This document shows positions 1 through 11,679 of a stretch of 64,000 nt of DNA, piece after piece. Under the pieces are notes generated by a model. That model saw only the letters and a program-made list of their open reading frames with translations, made no database searches and was not told the origin of the DNA. Position 1 is the first letter of the stretch; every line of letters begins with the position of its first letter. Made by a program: the position numbers and the translations under genes. Source of the DNA: Chrysopilus asiliformis (lineage: Eukaryota > Arthropoda > Insecta > Diptera > Rhagionidae); NCBI GenBank assembly GCA_964034945.1, contig OZ035962.1, positions 86,592,650-86,656,649 of the forward strand. The letters run 5' to 3'.

Positions 1-458
1 TTAAGAAGTTGTCTTTCACGTCATCCTTCTATTTCTTATCTAGGAAAGACATATGGCCCAACATTTATTGCAAGGATTAGGAAAACCCAGAAAAACCTAA
101 TCAGACCATTTCAAAATTCAAACAATAAATCATTAAGTAATTCTTTTACTTATTAATAATTTACTTATGTGTATATTCTTAACTTAATTCAGATTTTTAG
201 TGTAAATAATTCATTCTTATTGGTTCAGACTTATTAATTCAATAATCACAATATAAATTCATAATTCTTTTCTTATTAATAATAAAAACAAAATAAAATA
301 ATATGAAAAAAAAAACTTAGTCTTATTCATTTGTACAGATTTGTAATTCATGATTATATAGTTTTAATTACTATATTTATTCTTTTAATCCTAATCCGTT
401 TCTCAATTTTAGAAATTTAACAGCAGGTAATGATTTTGTCATCATAATAATAATAACT
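1..458. other. AT-rich DNA without a recognisable gene
   Basis: Very AT-rich sequence with short A and T runs. I see no coding frame of note, no terminal repeats and no RNA gene here. Confidence 0.6.
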
Positions 459-492
459 AGGGGCTGCGCCCCGAACCGCTTCGCGGTTCATC
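459..492 (+). repeat. GC-rich twin-hairpin module, copy 1
   Basis: Two perfect hairpins lie back to back: GGGGC-TGC-GCCCC (460-472) and GAACCGC-TTC-GCGGTTC (473-489). A third short GC-rich stem with a C(TTCG)G loop follows near 508-521. The same 30-base module recurs at 9482-9511 and, altered but still paired, at 13171-13202. It stands out sharply from the AT-rich surroundings. Family unknown to me. Confidence 0.7.
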
Positions 493-533
493 CCCCTTCC
501 GCGGGTCGGCCTTCGGCCTGGCCATTATTGAAA

Positions 534-1068
534 ACCCGCCAATCTGGCCATTATTGAAAACCCGTATGGTAATTTAAGTGAACGGCAAATAGTTGTTGTA
601 TCAAAAGTCAAACTTTCCAATAAGATTTTTTAAAACTTGTTCCAATTGGATTTTGATGTATGGCACTTTAATGTAAAATCATGTCCTAAATAACTTTTGT
701 TCTTGGACTTTTTTGATAAGATGTACCGTTTTTGAGATATTCACAAAAAACGTTTTCGTTCGTATGGGGCGTACCCCCCTAATGGTCCATTTTTGCCCAT
801 TAACGAACTTAACCTTGCATTTTACGAAAAACGGATCTGCGTAAAATTTCGAATATCTAGCTCAATCCGTGCGCTTGCAATCCGCGCCACAGACAGACGG
901 ACGGACGGACGGACAGACGGACAGACGGACGGACGGACATGCTAAATTCAACTTTTTTCATCATTCTAAACACACTGGTGTAGTTCATTTTTGTGTGTGA
1001 TGTCGGGATCTTGGTGTTACAAACGGTAAGGCAAAGTTAATATACCCTTTGGTTTCACCATACGGGTA
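534..1068 (-). mobile_element. DINE-1-like (Helentron-associated) element, copy 1
   Basis: Read on the minus strand the element opens with TTATACCCGTATGGTGAAACC and closes after the inverted subterminal motif CACCATACGGG and a hairpin near its 3' end. A GACA/GACG microsatellite sits inside (about 888-938). This matches the known layout of DINE-1/HINE elements: subterminal inverted repeats, 3' hairpin, internal tandem array, no coding capacity. The hairpin end is degenerate in this copy. Seven other copies or halves occur in the window. Confidence 0.7.
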
Positions 1069-1139
1069 TAATAAAAATGTCGAAATTAAAAGCAAAAACA
1101 CAAATTTTCATTGAATAAAATTTATAATGCGAAAAATAC

Positions 1140-1382
1140 TGTTTTTTCAAATCGATTTATTGCTTTTTTAAATTTTTAGGTGAAATATTCTGTTTTTTGT
1201 CTGAAAAAAGATACCATCGTTAGCTATACATAAAAAGGAGGAGTAGATATTAGTGAGCAAAAATTTTCCCTGCGGGCTGACCTCTCTCATGGTGGAAACT
1301 GGATCCGACACCCTTGAGTAAGAGATATCAGAAGAAACGGGGATTGACATAAAAAAGAATCAGAGCCCTTATTCTGTCAATA
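1140..1382 (+). repeat. Dispersed repeat R1, left part, copy interrupted by LINE A
   Basis: About 240 bp closely match 10028-10345 (shared landmarks: GATACCATCGTTAGCTATAC and the GGATCCGACAC motif). The copy at 10028 runs on through CTGTCAATAACTGTACCTG into repeat Q. Here the same sequence is cut after CTGTCAATAA at 1382 and resumes at about 26437, so it is the target into which LINE A inserted. Confidence 0.75.
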
Positions 1383-1771
1383 AGTGTCAATAAGGATCTG
1401 TCAATAAGGATCATTGTAAAAATTGTGAATACACACGTATGTGTCGTTGTTATTTAGCCTGAAAAGGAAAAAGTTTGTTCTCGCTATAAGTATTAGCTAT
1501 TTGATTGTTATTACCTGTTGCCGTTGATCAAGAACGTTTCAACTATCCATTGTATTGGAGAGAGCTTCAAGGAAGCAGCACAGTGTTTAATATTTTATCA
1601 AATCTAAATTTTGATCTTATCAAACAACCACACAAACATTATTTAAGGTGAATCATACTTGTATACTTTCCCGCGCTTAAGCTTTGTGGTAAATAAACAA
1701 TAATAAATTTGACATTTTCAAAACAATTGATAAGCGCGTATTGCCAGTGATAGTTAAATTCATCAGTTAAA

Positions 1772-2322
1772 CATAACAAAAGCTATAATTGCCAATCTGG
1801 CAATCATTGGAGACCCGTATGGTGACATTCGTATCAAAATTCGAACAGTTATACAAAAATTCCACTTTTAAGTCAAACTTTCCAAAAAGATTTTTTTAAA
1901 TTTATTCCAATCGGATTTTGATGTATGGGAGTTTTATGTAGAATCATATCCTAAATAACTTTTGTTCTTGGACTTTTTTGATAAGATGCACCGTTTTTGA
2001 GATATTCACAAAAAACGATTTCGTTCGTATGGGGGGTACCCTCCCTAATTGTCAATTTTTGCCTATTAACGAACTTAGCCTCGCATTTTACGAAAAACGA
2101 ATCTGCGAAAAATTTTAAGTCTCTAGCTCAATCCGTACGCCTGCAATCCGCGCCACAGACAGACAGACAGACAGACAGACAGACGGACGGACATGCAGAA
2201 ATTAAATATTTTTATCATTCTAAACACACTGGTGAAATTAATTTTTTTGTGCGATGACGGGATCTTGGCGTTACAAACGGTAAGGCAAAGTTAATATACC
2301 CTTTGGTTTCACCATACGGGTA
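1772..2322 (-). mobile_element. DINE-1-like element, copy 2 (in LINE A 5' UTR)
   Basis: Complete copy: 3' end at CATAACAAAAGC (1772, read as its complement), hairpin ATTGCCA...TGGCAAT, subterminal inverted repeats CCGTATGGTGA at about 1813 and 2309, and a GACA array at 2156-2190. It interrupts the LINE A leader just upstream of ORF1. Confidence 0.75.
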
Positions 2323-2443
2323 TAATAAAGACTACTATCGCCAGTGGCTAAAACCGTAATTTCAATTATTGCACAGCAAACAATTTACTGAAAATTTTAA
2401 AAAACCTGAATTTGCTGATTAACTTAACATTTGAACTATAATT

Positions 2444-4180
2444 ATGAGCTCATCTGTGCACAGTTGAAAATTTGGGTATAAAATTTATCCTTTTTTGATA
2501 AATTTTCCATATAAAGCCATTCTATACCAAAATTGTAATAGAATTAATAAATTATGAAATATTAAAGGCATTGGTAAATAAAAAGTATAAATTTTATCCT
2601 GAGTTTTATAAAAACAGCCAATTTTGATTTGGTTCAAAAATTCAATAAAACTTTGGTATAAAATTAATATATTAATTTATAAAATACGCAAGCATTTTTT
2701 TTTGTTGTGATATAATTCGCGTTTCGAAAGAAATTTCATAGTTAGTATATATACTTCATATTACATATAAAAACTATCAAGAAGAAACAAAAATATTCTA
2801 TAAGGCAAAAGGTAAATGAATTTGTATAAGTAAATGGAAACAAAAATGTTAAAGTTAAATGATTAAAACACAATACAAATAAAAACCACGCTACTATAAA
2901 TTCCCGCCTACTTTTTTTAAAAAAAATCAGGAAATTTTTATACTTGAGATTTATACAATTAATAAATTGAATTTATCAATTTTGATCCCCGTTATTTATA
3001 AAATTGATAAATTTGCTTATGGATTTATATGGTATAGATAAATATATTTATAAAATTTATCCTCAAATTTTCAACTGTGTGTGCATGTTTTGCAACTTGG
3101 CAAACGACTCTTCGGCTATAGCTTGCGAAGGTGTATGTGGCCGTAAATTTCACTTAAACTGCATAAAAAAAACACGAGCATCGATTGCCAAAGGCATGCT
3201 CCGAGTGCCTTGAAATTAAACCGGGCCATGTCCTGCGTTTTCTATATTGCCTCAATGAAAAGGTCGAGAGAGTAGAGGATTCAAACAACAATATTCTGGG
3301 GCACATGGATGTCATTGCAGATAGAGTGAAGATACTAGCCGATAAACTGACTTCTAAAGCAGAAGACTCTGAAATTCTGGAACTTGTAGGACACTTACTG
3401 GAAAAATCTACAAGCTCTAATGCCAAGCTAGCTGCAATAATGGACACCTTATCTGACTTTACTACAATGTTCCCTAATTTTGAACATAATGATAACCGTA
3501 ACTGTAGTCCAACAGCTGACTGTTCGACTTCATTGAATTCAATTCAAGAAAAAATTGATTCGAGGCTTTCTGTGATGGAGAAAATGTTTACAAATGCGAA
3601 TAAACCAAAGGAAACGACTCCTCTTTACGCTGAAATAGTCAGTAATCCAGAAACTGGTGATAAATTGCTGGAAGTGGATTCTAATAATTCAAATCCGGAG
3701 TCTAGTTCGTTTGTACCGAACCGAACTCGTTCCAAGGTCAAATGTGGGACGACACCTAAAACTAGATCAGCTTTTCCGTCATCTGAGCAAGTTCTTGAAA
3801 TGTCTCAAAGACAGCCAAATCCTACACTGCTAACAGTCCAACGAACAGACAATCAAGGTTCGCTAAAGGTCGTCACACCACCGAAAATTATATTTATATC
3901 CCGATTGCACTATGAAACTTCTGAAGCCGACGTAAGAAGTTATATAATTAATAAACTAAATTTGGACAACGCTAATGTGAACTGCTTAAAATTAACTCCT
4001 GACAATCTTCAACACCTTTTAAAATAACGGTGACGCATGACCTATTCAGCATGATCTGCAACGCGGACTTCTGGCCACAGGGAATCGTGGTTCACGAATA
4101 CATCTCACGAAAATCTCCTTTTTATCGCCGCAACCATATGGACAACAGGCGAATACGATCAACGAGAAGGCCCCAAACAA
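2444..4180 (+). pseudogene. LINE A ORF1 (PHD-type zinc finger protein), broken
   Basis: ORF1 of CR1-group LINEs encodes an RNA-binding chaperone that packages the LINE RNA for target-primed reverse transcription. The start ATG is at 2444; four codons later a 621-bp TIR element intervenes, and the frame resumes at 3082 with a Cys-x2-Cys, Cys-x4-Cys, His-x2-Cys pattern (CMFC, CEGVC, HLNC), a PHD-like zinc finger. A frameshift near 3185 moves the rest into another frame (3185-4027), which includes a long hydrophilic, partly coiled region. After another frameshift near 4020 a conserved tail continues to about 4180. The same architecture appears in LINE C ORF1. The assignment as ORF1 is firm from position and zinc motif; the protein is not expressible. 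Confidence 0.7.
2459..3079. mobile_element. AT-rich TIR element (MITE) inserted at LINE A ORF1 codon 5
   Basis: Terminal inverted repeats of about 30 bp start CACAGTTGAAAATTTG at both ends. The 621-bp interior is very AT-rich and has no coding capacity. Excising it with a 2-bp TG duplication joins ATG-AGC-TCA-TCT-GTG to the TGC codon of the zinc finger in frame. Confidence 0.65.
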
Positions 4181-4196
4181 ATTCTTAAACTCAAAT

Positions 4197-5390
4197 GTGA
4201 AGCTATTTTACCAAAATGTTAGAGGTTTAAATACCAAATTGCAAACACTTCGTCTTAATTGTATATCCGAAAATTATGATATTATTTGTCTAACGGAAAC
4301 TTGGTTAAATACTAATATACATGATGCTGAACTCCTTGATGGGACCTACAACATATATAGATGCGATCGTGATCTTTTATTATCGGGAAAAAAGGATGGA
4401 GGTGGCGTCCTTATTGCTGTAAAGAAATTTTTACACTCCTCGCGTTGCACAGTTCTCTCCTCTTCTTTTGATTGTATATTTATTAAAGTTCAAATGATGT
4501 CACGTGTTTTATATATTGCATGTGTTTATGTTCCGTGTAATACCAACCCCGATATGTATGAATCTTTTTTAACAAATATATCTGATTTTGTCAATGTGGT
4601 TGATCCTTCAGGCATATTCTTCCTTTGTGGAGATTTCAACATGCCCAAAGTAAGTTGGAACATGGTCAGTGAAATCATACCTCAAAATAATAACTCGTTT
4701 TCCCAGTGTTTAAGTTCCTTTATGAGTTTGACGGGGCTACACCAAATAAATAAATTTCTAAACGCCAATGACAGATTACTTGATCTTATTTTTACAAATA
4801 TTTCCCGTAATAATATTAATCTATGTCTAGAAAATGAAGGGCTTGTCCCTACTGACCAGCATCATCCGCCACTTGTAGCAAATTTGTCCCTTACCTTTAC
4901 TAGAGTCAAAAATAACAAAAGCTGTATGGTTCGAAACTTTTACAAAAGTAACTTTAACGCGCTGAAAGATGATTTAGCAAGTGTAAATTGGGTTGAGTGC
5001 CTAAGTAGATGTAATGCTTTTGAATCTACAGATATATTTTATGAAAAACTGACAACTAGCATAGATAATAATGTACCACTTAAGTCTAAACGCAAATTGA
5101 GATATCCGGCTTGGTTCTCACAAAGCCTTATTGACACAATAAATTTAAAATACAAATGCTTGCGTAAGTATCGAAAGACAAAATTACCTGATGATTATAA
5201 TTTATACTGCTTATATCGTAAAAACGCAAAAATTGAAATTAAAATGTCTTATAATATATATGTACATAACCGAAATCGAGCAATCTATAAATTCTAATCA
5301 CAAAGTTTTTTGGTCTTTCATTAAACAAAAAAAAAAGACAATCAAAATTCGTCACTGTCTATGTCATTAGGTGAACAATCATCAGATAAA
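4197..5390 (+). pseudogene. LINE A ORF2, endonuclease part
   Basis: AP-like endonuclease domain of a non-LTR retrotransposon, which nicks the target DNA to prime reverse transcription. Visible motifs: YQNVRGL at the start, the catalytic Glu in TETWL, GGGVLIA, LCGDFNMP, LLDLIFTN and the DQHHPP block that replaces the usual SDH. The open frame stops at 5297; LINE sequence continues in a shifted frame to 5390, where LINE B is inserted. The rest of ORF2 lies at 8205-9072 and 25575-26334. Confidence 0.8.
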
Positions 5391-5392
5391 TA

Positions 5393-8204
5393 GGTCAATT
5401 TCAGGTCAATGGGTATCACCTGGAGCCAGTATTTTTTCGTCAAAGGGGTATCGCAATTTATATCCGCAACGATGTGCCTTACTCACTTCTTCCTAACTTA
5501 GGAAAATGCGCTAATCCAGAATTTAATTTCATCTGGTTAAAGCTCCATATGCGCAAGCACATCTACCTTTGTTTCATTTATCGAAGCCCTAATTGTTCCA
5601 CCGAGAACACGTTGGTCGAGTTGGACAAATTGTCTGTCTCCATCGATGCAATTACTGCAACAAACCCTGACGCTGAAATTGTTGTTGCGGGTGATTTCAA
5701 CGTCCATAATCATAAGTGGCTTCCTTTCTCATGCCATCCTGATCCTGTTGGTTTGCACACTGAACTCTTCGCAGAATCAAACTTGTTGACGCAAATCGTA
5801 GACAAACCAACGAGAATTCCAGATATTGCAGGACACACCTCATATCTGTTGGATTTGTTTTTAACTACAAATCCGTCTAAATATAGCGTTTCTGTCTTGC
5901 CTCCCCTGGGAGGATCTGATCACTGTCTGGTAAGCTGTTCATTTTCTACCGAAAGGCCTTCTAAAAATACAATTAAAGCCCCGCGTAGGACTGTTTGGCA
6001 TTTTAAAAAAGCCAACTGGGAGAGCTTGAACCAGTATTTTGCAGCTTACAAGTGGTCTGATTGTTTCAGGGAAGGTGACGTTGACGTTGCGACTGCAAAG
6101 GTCACGAACGTAATCACACTTGGTATGAAGTCCTACATACCGTGCAGCTCTATTGTTGCAAGGTGTGACTCCAACACCTGGTTCACGAAAGCGTGTCGCG
6201 ACGCCATCAAAACAAAAAAGACGGCGTTTTCTGAATTTAGGGGAAACCCTAATGAAGAAACTCGCTTGTCGTTTATAAACGCTCGAAACACCTCTAAGTC
6301 TGTACTACGTCGTGCTAAACATGACTTCGACCAAAAGATGAAGCGGAAAATCTTAACCTGTCCGAAAGGGCAAAAATCCTTTTGGTCAATGGTGAAAGCG
6401 GTAAAAAACAATTTCACAAAATCTTCAACACCTCCACTAATCTGTGATAATGAAGTGGTTGTCGATCCCGTTGGCAAGGCGAACGTTTTAGCCGCGAAAT
6501 TCGCAGCGAACTCAAGTCTCCCGGAATCCAACCAATTACCGCCCCAACCCACCATATCGGAGATTGTCTCTCCAAAACTTTCCATCCGCAAAAGACAAAT
6601 AATTAGAATTCTGCAGGAGACTGACGTGAACAAATCTACAGGACCGGATGGCATTCCCCCCCATGTTTTGAAAAAATGTGCCGTCACCTTAGCTGGACCT
6701 CTTCGCTCCCTATTTTGCCTCAGCTTCTCCAAGGGGATCTATCCCTCTTCTTGGAAAGCAGCTAATGTCCAGCCCATTCCCAAAAAAGGTGACAAATGCG
6801 ACCCCTCAAATTATAGGCCTATAGCTCTGACTTCTGTACTTGCCAAGGTTATGGAAACTTTAATAAATGCCAAAATTACAAATTTTTTAGAGCGCAATAA
6901 CATAATCAACGATCGCCAATATGGCTTTCGTGCGCGCCGCTCCACAGGCGATCTTTTGGTCTGCTTGACCGAGCGCTGGAGTAAAAGTCTCCATAATTTT
7001 GGCGAATCAAAAACTATAGCGCTGGACATCTCCAAAGCTTTCGACCGTGTTTGGCATAAAGCTTTGATGGCAAAGATACGAGCTATCGGTCTAAACCCTG
7101 CAATTTCCAAATGAATTGAGAGCTACCTTTCTGATCGTTCAATACAGGTTGTATTGGATGGTTATAAATCTGATCTCTTCAAAATTAACTCTGGTGTCCC
7201 TCAAGGCTCAGTTCTAGCTCCTACGCTTTTCTTAATATTTATCAATGATCTACTATCTCTCACTCTCAATCCACTTTATTGTTTCGCTGATGACAGCTCC
7301 CTTGACGCATCCTACCATTTCAGTTCACCTGCAGAATCGAACGCCATTGCAGTTCGATCGAAACGCAGTGAGCAAATTAGATCTTTGAATTCTGATTTAA
7401 ACACAATTCTGGCTTGGGGCAGAATCAACCGTGTGGAATTCAACGCATCTAAAACCCAATCAATGCTGTTATCGATGAAATGCGAAAAATCCCCCGAAAC
7501 GGTCGAATTTATGAGTGAGTCCATTAGTGACTCAAAAAACATCAGAATGTTGGGCATCGAAATAAATGAGAAGCTCCAATGGAGTGATCATATTTTTAAA
7601 ATAGCAAAGGAAGCATCGCAGTGCCTAGGCTTCCTGGGACGATGCAAAAAATATTTCGCACCAGTCGACGTCCTTAACATTTACAAGAGCTACATTCGAC
7701 CGAGACTTGAGTACAATTCGCACATTTGGGCTGGAGCCCCAAAAACTGTCCTCCAACTGCTGGACCGAATCCAAAAACGTGCGATCCGACTAATTGGAGA
7801 CAAGTCTTTGACAGATTCATTACCGTCTCTCGAGCATCGTCGCTCTGTTGGAGTACTTAGCATATTCTACAAATATTTCAATGGGAAATGTTCCACCGAA
7901 ATTTCCCAACTTATTCCTCCACGGTACATCTTCCCTCATTCAGCTGCACGCGCGCACGACTTCTTCCTTGAGCCTCCCCGTTTTCGTACAGTAAAGTTTA
8001 GGAGTTCCTACATTCCGCGAACAGCAAGACTTTGGAACGATCTACCATCCGAAGTGTTTCCCCGGGACTATAACCCGCAGAAGTTCAAGGAGAACATAAA
8101 CCGGCATCTCCTTTTGTCCTTCCAACCATCCCGAGCTGTGCTTCGGCATTAAAGGGTCTTCCCCTAAGCTCTGGCTAGATCTATAAAAAAAAAAAAAAAA
8201 AAAA
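5393..8204 (+). mobile_element. LINE B: 5'-truncated Jockey-superfamily LINE inserted in LINE A
   Basis: This LINE starts inside its endonuclease domain and runs through the reverse transcriptase to a short 3' UTR and a 20-base poly(A) run (8185-8204). LINE A coding sequence resumes directly after the poly(A), so LINE B is the younger insertion. A 4-base ATAA at both junctions may be the target duplication. Truncation at the 5' end is usual for target-primed reverse transcription. Confidence 0.85.
5460..8152 (+). pseudogene. LINE B ORF2, endonuclease-reverse transcriptase, one nonsense codon
   Basis: About 890 codons in one frame. The endonuclease remainder shows FIYRSPN, VAGDFNVHN, LDLFLTT and GGSDHCLV. 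The reverse transcriptase shows GPDGIPPHVLK, YRPIALTSVLAKVME, ALDISKAFDRVWH (motif A, first catalytic Asp), SGVPQGSVLAPTLF and FADDSSL (motif C). A C-terminal block follows to the stop at 8152. The only visible lesion is TGA at 7112-7114, between ISK and IESYL, where relatives have Trp (TGG), so a single G-to-A change explains it. The first part of the endonuclease is missing by 5' truncation, so the copy could not have moved again even before the nonsense change. Confidence 0.85.
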
Positions 8205-9072
8205 TAATCCACAGGAAATATGCGAACTTTTTGCTAATTATTTCTCTTCCATATATGATACTTCGAAAAAGGAACTGAATTATGAGTTTCATATACACCC
8301 TCATATGCAAATGTCTAATTTCCAAATTACAGAGAGCGATGTTTGGTTTGCTCTAAGCAATCTTGATGGAACTAAAAATGCAGGTTCCGATGGTTTACCT
8401 GCATTTTTTTATCAAAGAACTTAAAGATGAAATGGTACTTCCTTTAACTCTGATATTTAACAAATGTTTAAATGAGGGAACCTTTCCGAATATATGGAAA
8501 GAAGGTGTAGTAATACCCATCTTCAAAAAAGGTGAGAAATCTGATATACGCAACTACAGACCTATTACAATATTAAATTGCTTTTGCAAAATATTTGAAA
8601 AGCTTGTATCAAACTTCTTGCAGACGTATTTCGAGCAATTAATTACTAGCAATCAGCATGGATTTGTCAAAAACAAATCGACCCTAACTAACCTCCTTGA
8701 CTTTACAACTATAATAGCAAGTGCTTTAGACAATCATCTGCAAGTGGATACAACTTATACGGACTTTGCAAAGGCATTTGATACAGTGAATCATAACATC
8801 CTACTTGCTAAAATTAAACGTTATGGTGTAACTGAATCTATCCTATCGCTTTTAGACTCTTATCTGCATAATAGGTCAAATAGGGTAAGATTCAAAAACT
8901 GCATGTCATCTACCTTTACGCCTAGTAGTGGTGTTCCTCAAGGATCAATACTTGGCCCCTTAATGTTCCTAATTTTCGTAAATGATTTGCCTCAATTTAT
9001 AAAATCCCACAGTATTTTATTTGCCGACGACCTCAAAATATACAGAGTGATAGAATCGATTTTTGACTATAA
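8205..9072 (+). pseudogene. LINE A ORF2, reverse transcriptase, middle part
   Basis: Continues LINE A after LINE B. It reads through CELFANYFSS and GSDGLPAFFYQ, shifts frame near 8410, then shows YRPITILNCFCKIFEKL, TDFAKAFDTVNH (motif A), SGVPQGSILGPLMF and FADDLKIY (motif C). It breaks at 9072 in the codons ...FDY, at the left TIR of the PIF/Harbinger-like element. The apparent coding sequence beyond 9073 is transposon sequence. Confidence 0.85.
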
Positions 9073-9258
9073 AGCGGCGTCCAAACGCGGAGTTTTTTTT
9101 GCTACGACTTGTTTTGCACAGTTACCTATGTAAAAAAAACTGAGTAACCTTCGCGTCCACACGGTTCCGTTTTTTTATATTTTTTCGCAGTTTTGTTTGA
9201 AACTTCGTGCATAAACACATTGTGTTTATTCATTTTCTATATCAAATAGTTTTTTTAC

Positions 9259-9460
9259 CTGACTTTCCTCGGATGTATCCATATTTGACTTTGCTGGACG
9301 CGGTGTCTCTTGATCTTTTAGGAAATCGAGCAAGGAGAAATACCAGAGATGTGGCTTATATACTTCATCTTCCCCAACACCGGAACGAATGGAAGCGTTA
9401 ATTTTTTTCAATTCTTTCCTGTAGCCGCTTCGAAGGTTATTATTTTTTTTACTTTCTTCT
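9259..9460 (-). pseudogene. MADF-domain gene of the Harbinger-like element, C-terminal part
   Basis: The minus-strand reading contains NNLRSGYRKELKKI and, further on, LWYFSLLDFLKDQE, the second half of a MADF domain (Myb/SANT-like DNA-binding domain of the Adf-1 family). The reading ends at CAG followed by GTAAAA on that strand, a plausible splice donor at 9258/9259. The first half of a MADF domain lies on the same strand at 24238-24423, in the right order for a single gene. In PIF elements the MADF/Myb-like protein binds the element ends together with the transposase. No intact product can be predicted from the present arrangement. Confidence 0.6.
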
Positions 9461-9480
9461 ACGGAGTATAATAAAGTACT

Positions 9481-9515
9481 AGGGGCTGCGCCCCGAACCG
9501 CTTCGCGGTTCATTC
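9481..9515 (+). repeat. GC-rich twin-hairpin module, copy 2
   Basis: Identical to copy 1 over the two hairpins: GGGGC-TGC-GCCCC at 9482-9494 and GAACCGC-TTC-GCGGTTC at 9495-9511. As with copy 1, a DINE-like element follows directly. Confidence 0.7.
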
Positions 9516-9524
9516 CCTGTTTTT

Positions 9525-10024
9525 ATATCCGTATGGTGAAACCAAAGGGTATATTAGATTTGCCTTACCGTTTGTAACGCCAAGATCCCGTCATCACACA
9601 CAAAAATGAATTACACCAGTGTGTTTTCGTCCGTCCGTCTGTGGCGCGGATTCCGGCGCACGGATTGAGCTAGAGACTTGAAATTTTGCGCAGATCCGTT
9701 TTTCGTAAAATGCGAGGCTAAGTTCGTTTATGGGCAAAAATGGACCCTTAGCGGGGGTACCCCCCATACGAACGAAAAAGTTTTTTGCGAATATCTCAAA
9801 AACGGTGCATCTTATCGAAAAAGTGCTGGAAACAAAAGTGCAGGAATCATATCACTACATAAAACTCCCATACATCAAAATCCCATTGGAATAAATTTTA
9901 AAAAATCTTATTGGAAAGTTTGACTTCAAAGTGGAATTTTGGTACAACTGTTCGAATTTTGATACGAATATCACCATACGGGTTTTCAAAAATTGCAAGA
10001 TTGGCAATTATAGCTTTTGTTATG
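9525..10024 (+). mobile_element. DINE-1-like element, copy 3
   Basis: Opposite orientation to copy 1. The 5' end lies at about 9525 (TATCCGTATGGTGAAACC) and the 3' end at 10024 (GCTTTTGTTATG), after the subterminal repeat and a weakened hairpin. The internal microsatellite is almost lost (only a short CCGTCCGTCTG stretch near 9631). Confidence 0.7.
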
Positions 10025-10027
10025 TTT

Positions 10028-10444
10028 TCAAATCGATTTACTGCTTTTTTAAATTTTTAGGTGAAATATACTGTTTTTTGTCCGAAAAAAGATACCATCG
10101 TTAGCTATACATAAAAAGGAGGGGTAGATATTAGTGAGCAAACATTTTTCTTGCGGTGACCTCTCTCATGGTGAAAACCGGATCCGACACCCTTAAGCGC
10201 ATAAAGAGGTTTCAAGAGAGGGAGTTTACAGAGAGGGAAAGGGGTTGCTATTAAACTGGATCCGACACACTTGAGTAAGAGATATCAGAAGAAACGGGGA
10301 TTGGCATCAAAAAGAATCATATCCTGTATTCTGTCAATAACTGTACCTGTGTGCTGTTTTTGCGTGATGCCGGAACAAACATTCAGACAAACAGACAGAA
10401 ATACCGACCGACATACAGACAGACGGACAAACATAAATTTTAAG
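10028..10444 (+). repeat. Dispersed repeat R1-Q, uninterrupted copy
   Basis: R1 (10028-10345) continues without a break into Q (10345-10444), which has a GCCGGAACAAACATTCAG motif and a CAGACAGA/GACC microsatellite. The same two blocks occur on either side of LINE A (1140-1382 and 26437-26565), so this copy shows the empty target site of LINE A. Type unknown; the microsatellite tail resembles ends of many insect non-autonomous elements. Confidence 0.65.
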
Positions 10445-10766
10445 CATAACAGACCCTATAATTGCCAGTCTGGCAGTCTGGCAATTATTAGAAACTCGTA
10501 TAGTGATATTCCTATCAAAATTCGAACAATTGTATCAAAATTCCACTTTGAAGTCAAATTTTCTAATAAGAATTTCTAAAATTTATTCCAATCGGCTTTT
10601 TATGTATGGGAGTTTTATGTAGAATCATATCCTAAATAACTTTTGTTCTTGGACTTTTTTGATAAGATGCACCGTTTTTGAGATATTCGCAAAAATCGTT
10701 TTCGTTCGTATGGGGGGTACCCCCCCCCCCACCCTAATGGTCCATTTGTGCCCATTAACGAACTTA
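10445..10766 (-). mobile_element. DINE-1-like element, copy 4 (one half, split by element X)
   Basis: This copy stops at ...AACGAACTTA (10766), where element X begins. The missing half, starting TAGCCTCGCATTTTACG, lies at 13635-13876 in opposite orientation. The two halves join to the uninterrupted sequence seen in copy 2 near 2082-2090. Confidence 0.75.
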
Positions 10767-11679
10767 CCCAAATAGCATTTTAAGCAGCAATTATGGTGTT
10801 TATCCCCATATTTCGTCACCATGCAAATCGCGGCGATAAGCAATTTATGTTGCAAATACGTAGTTAGTTGTGCCAACGAGACGCGCAACGAGACCCATAG
10901 TGGGGAACACTTTTCAGCGGTTTGCGGCGCCGCAATTATAACGACAGGGACGTAATTAGTTGCCTCATGCGCGAGCGTCATCTGACGGCATTATATCACA
11001 CAATTACACAAATCATCGAGCGGGTTTTCTTTCTCCCTCGAATGCTTACTAGTAAACAGAGATGAACAAATAAAAACGTAAGCAGAAGACGAACGAGAAA
11101 AATCTAATGGCGACAAATTAATGGAAACTTTTGTGGAGTGTTATTTTATAATGGACTTTTCTTCCGGTTGCATGTCGTGATTTTAATTGCCATTAAAATT
11201 TTTCGACAATATTGGATCTGAAATTTAAACAGATTTTAATGGGCCATCGAATTATTTTGTTTTTAATCAAAAATTTCTTTAATTTTATTTTATCGGTAAA
11301 TTTTTTTTTTCTTTTGCAATGAAATTTTGATGCCAATAAAATTATGCTGTTTCAAAAATGTATGCTATCCACTTTTTATGCAATATCCTTCAGTCATTCG
11401 CCTGAAATAAGAAATTTAATTCTCGAAACGAAATCGTTTCCATCAAATGTCAGTGAGAAATATGGCGGCTGAAGGCATCAATTTTTTTTGGTGTTTCTCA
11501 GACGGGGAGCTTTAATGAAACTTTAGTGGCAGACTATTTCGACCCGAAAACCATCAAATGCTGCTCTATCGCTGCAGGATTTTCATGAAGCGAATGTTGC
11601 CCCAAAGATGAACCGTGGGTCACCAATTTCCCCACTAAAGCAATTGTGGCTTTGCAGACGCATTATTAATCGGTGCGAC
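10767..11679 (+). mobile_element. Element X, left part (TA target duplication)
   Basis: Begins CCCAAATAGCAT directly after a TA inside DINE copy 4. The other end of X (13877-14019) also begins CCCAAATAGCAT after a TA next to the other DINE half, so X has 12-bp terminal inverted repeats and a TA duplication. X is about 1.05 kb in total and non-coding as far as I can see. A solo LTR is inserted into it at 11680 with the 4-bp duplication CGAC. Confidence 0.7.

Noticed and set aside
6133..7110. Minus-strand frames opposite LINE B
   Set aside because: Shadows of the LINE B reverse transcriptase frame.
10625..10981. Minus-strand frame of 118 codons
   Set aside because: Runs across the DINE and element X border and includes DINE sequence; no domain.
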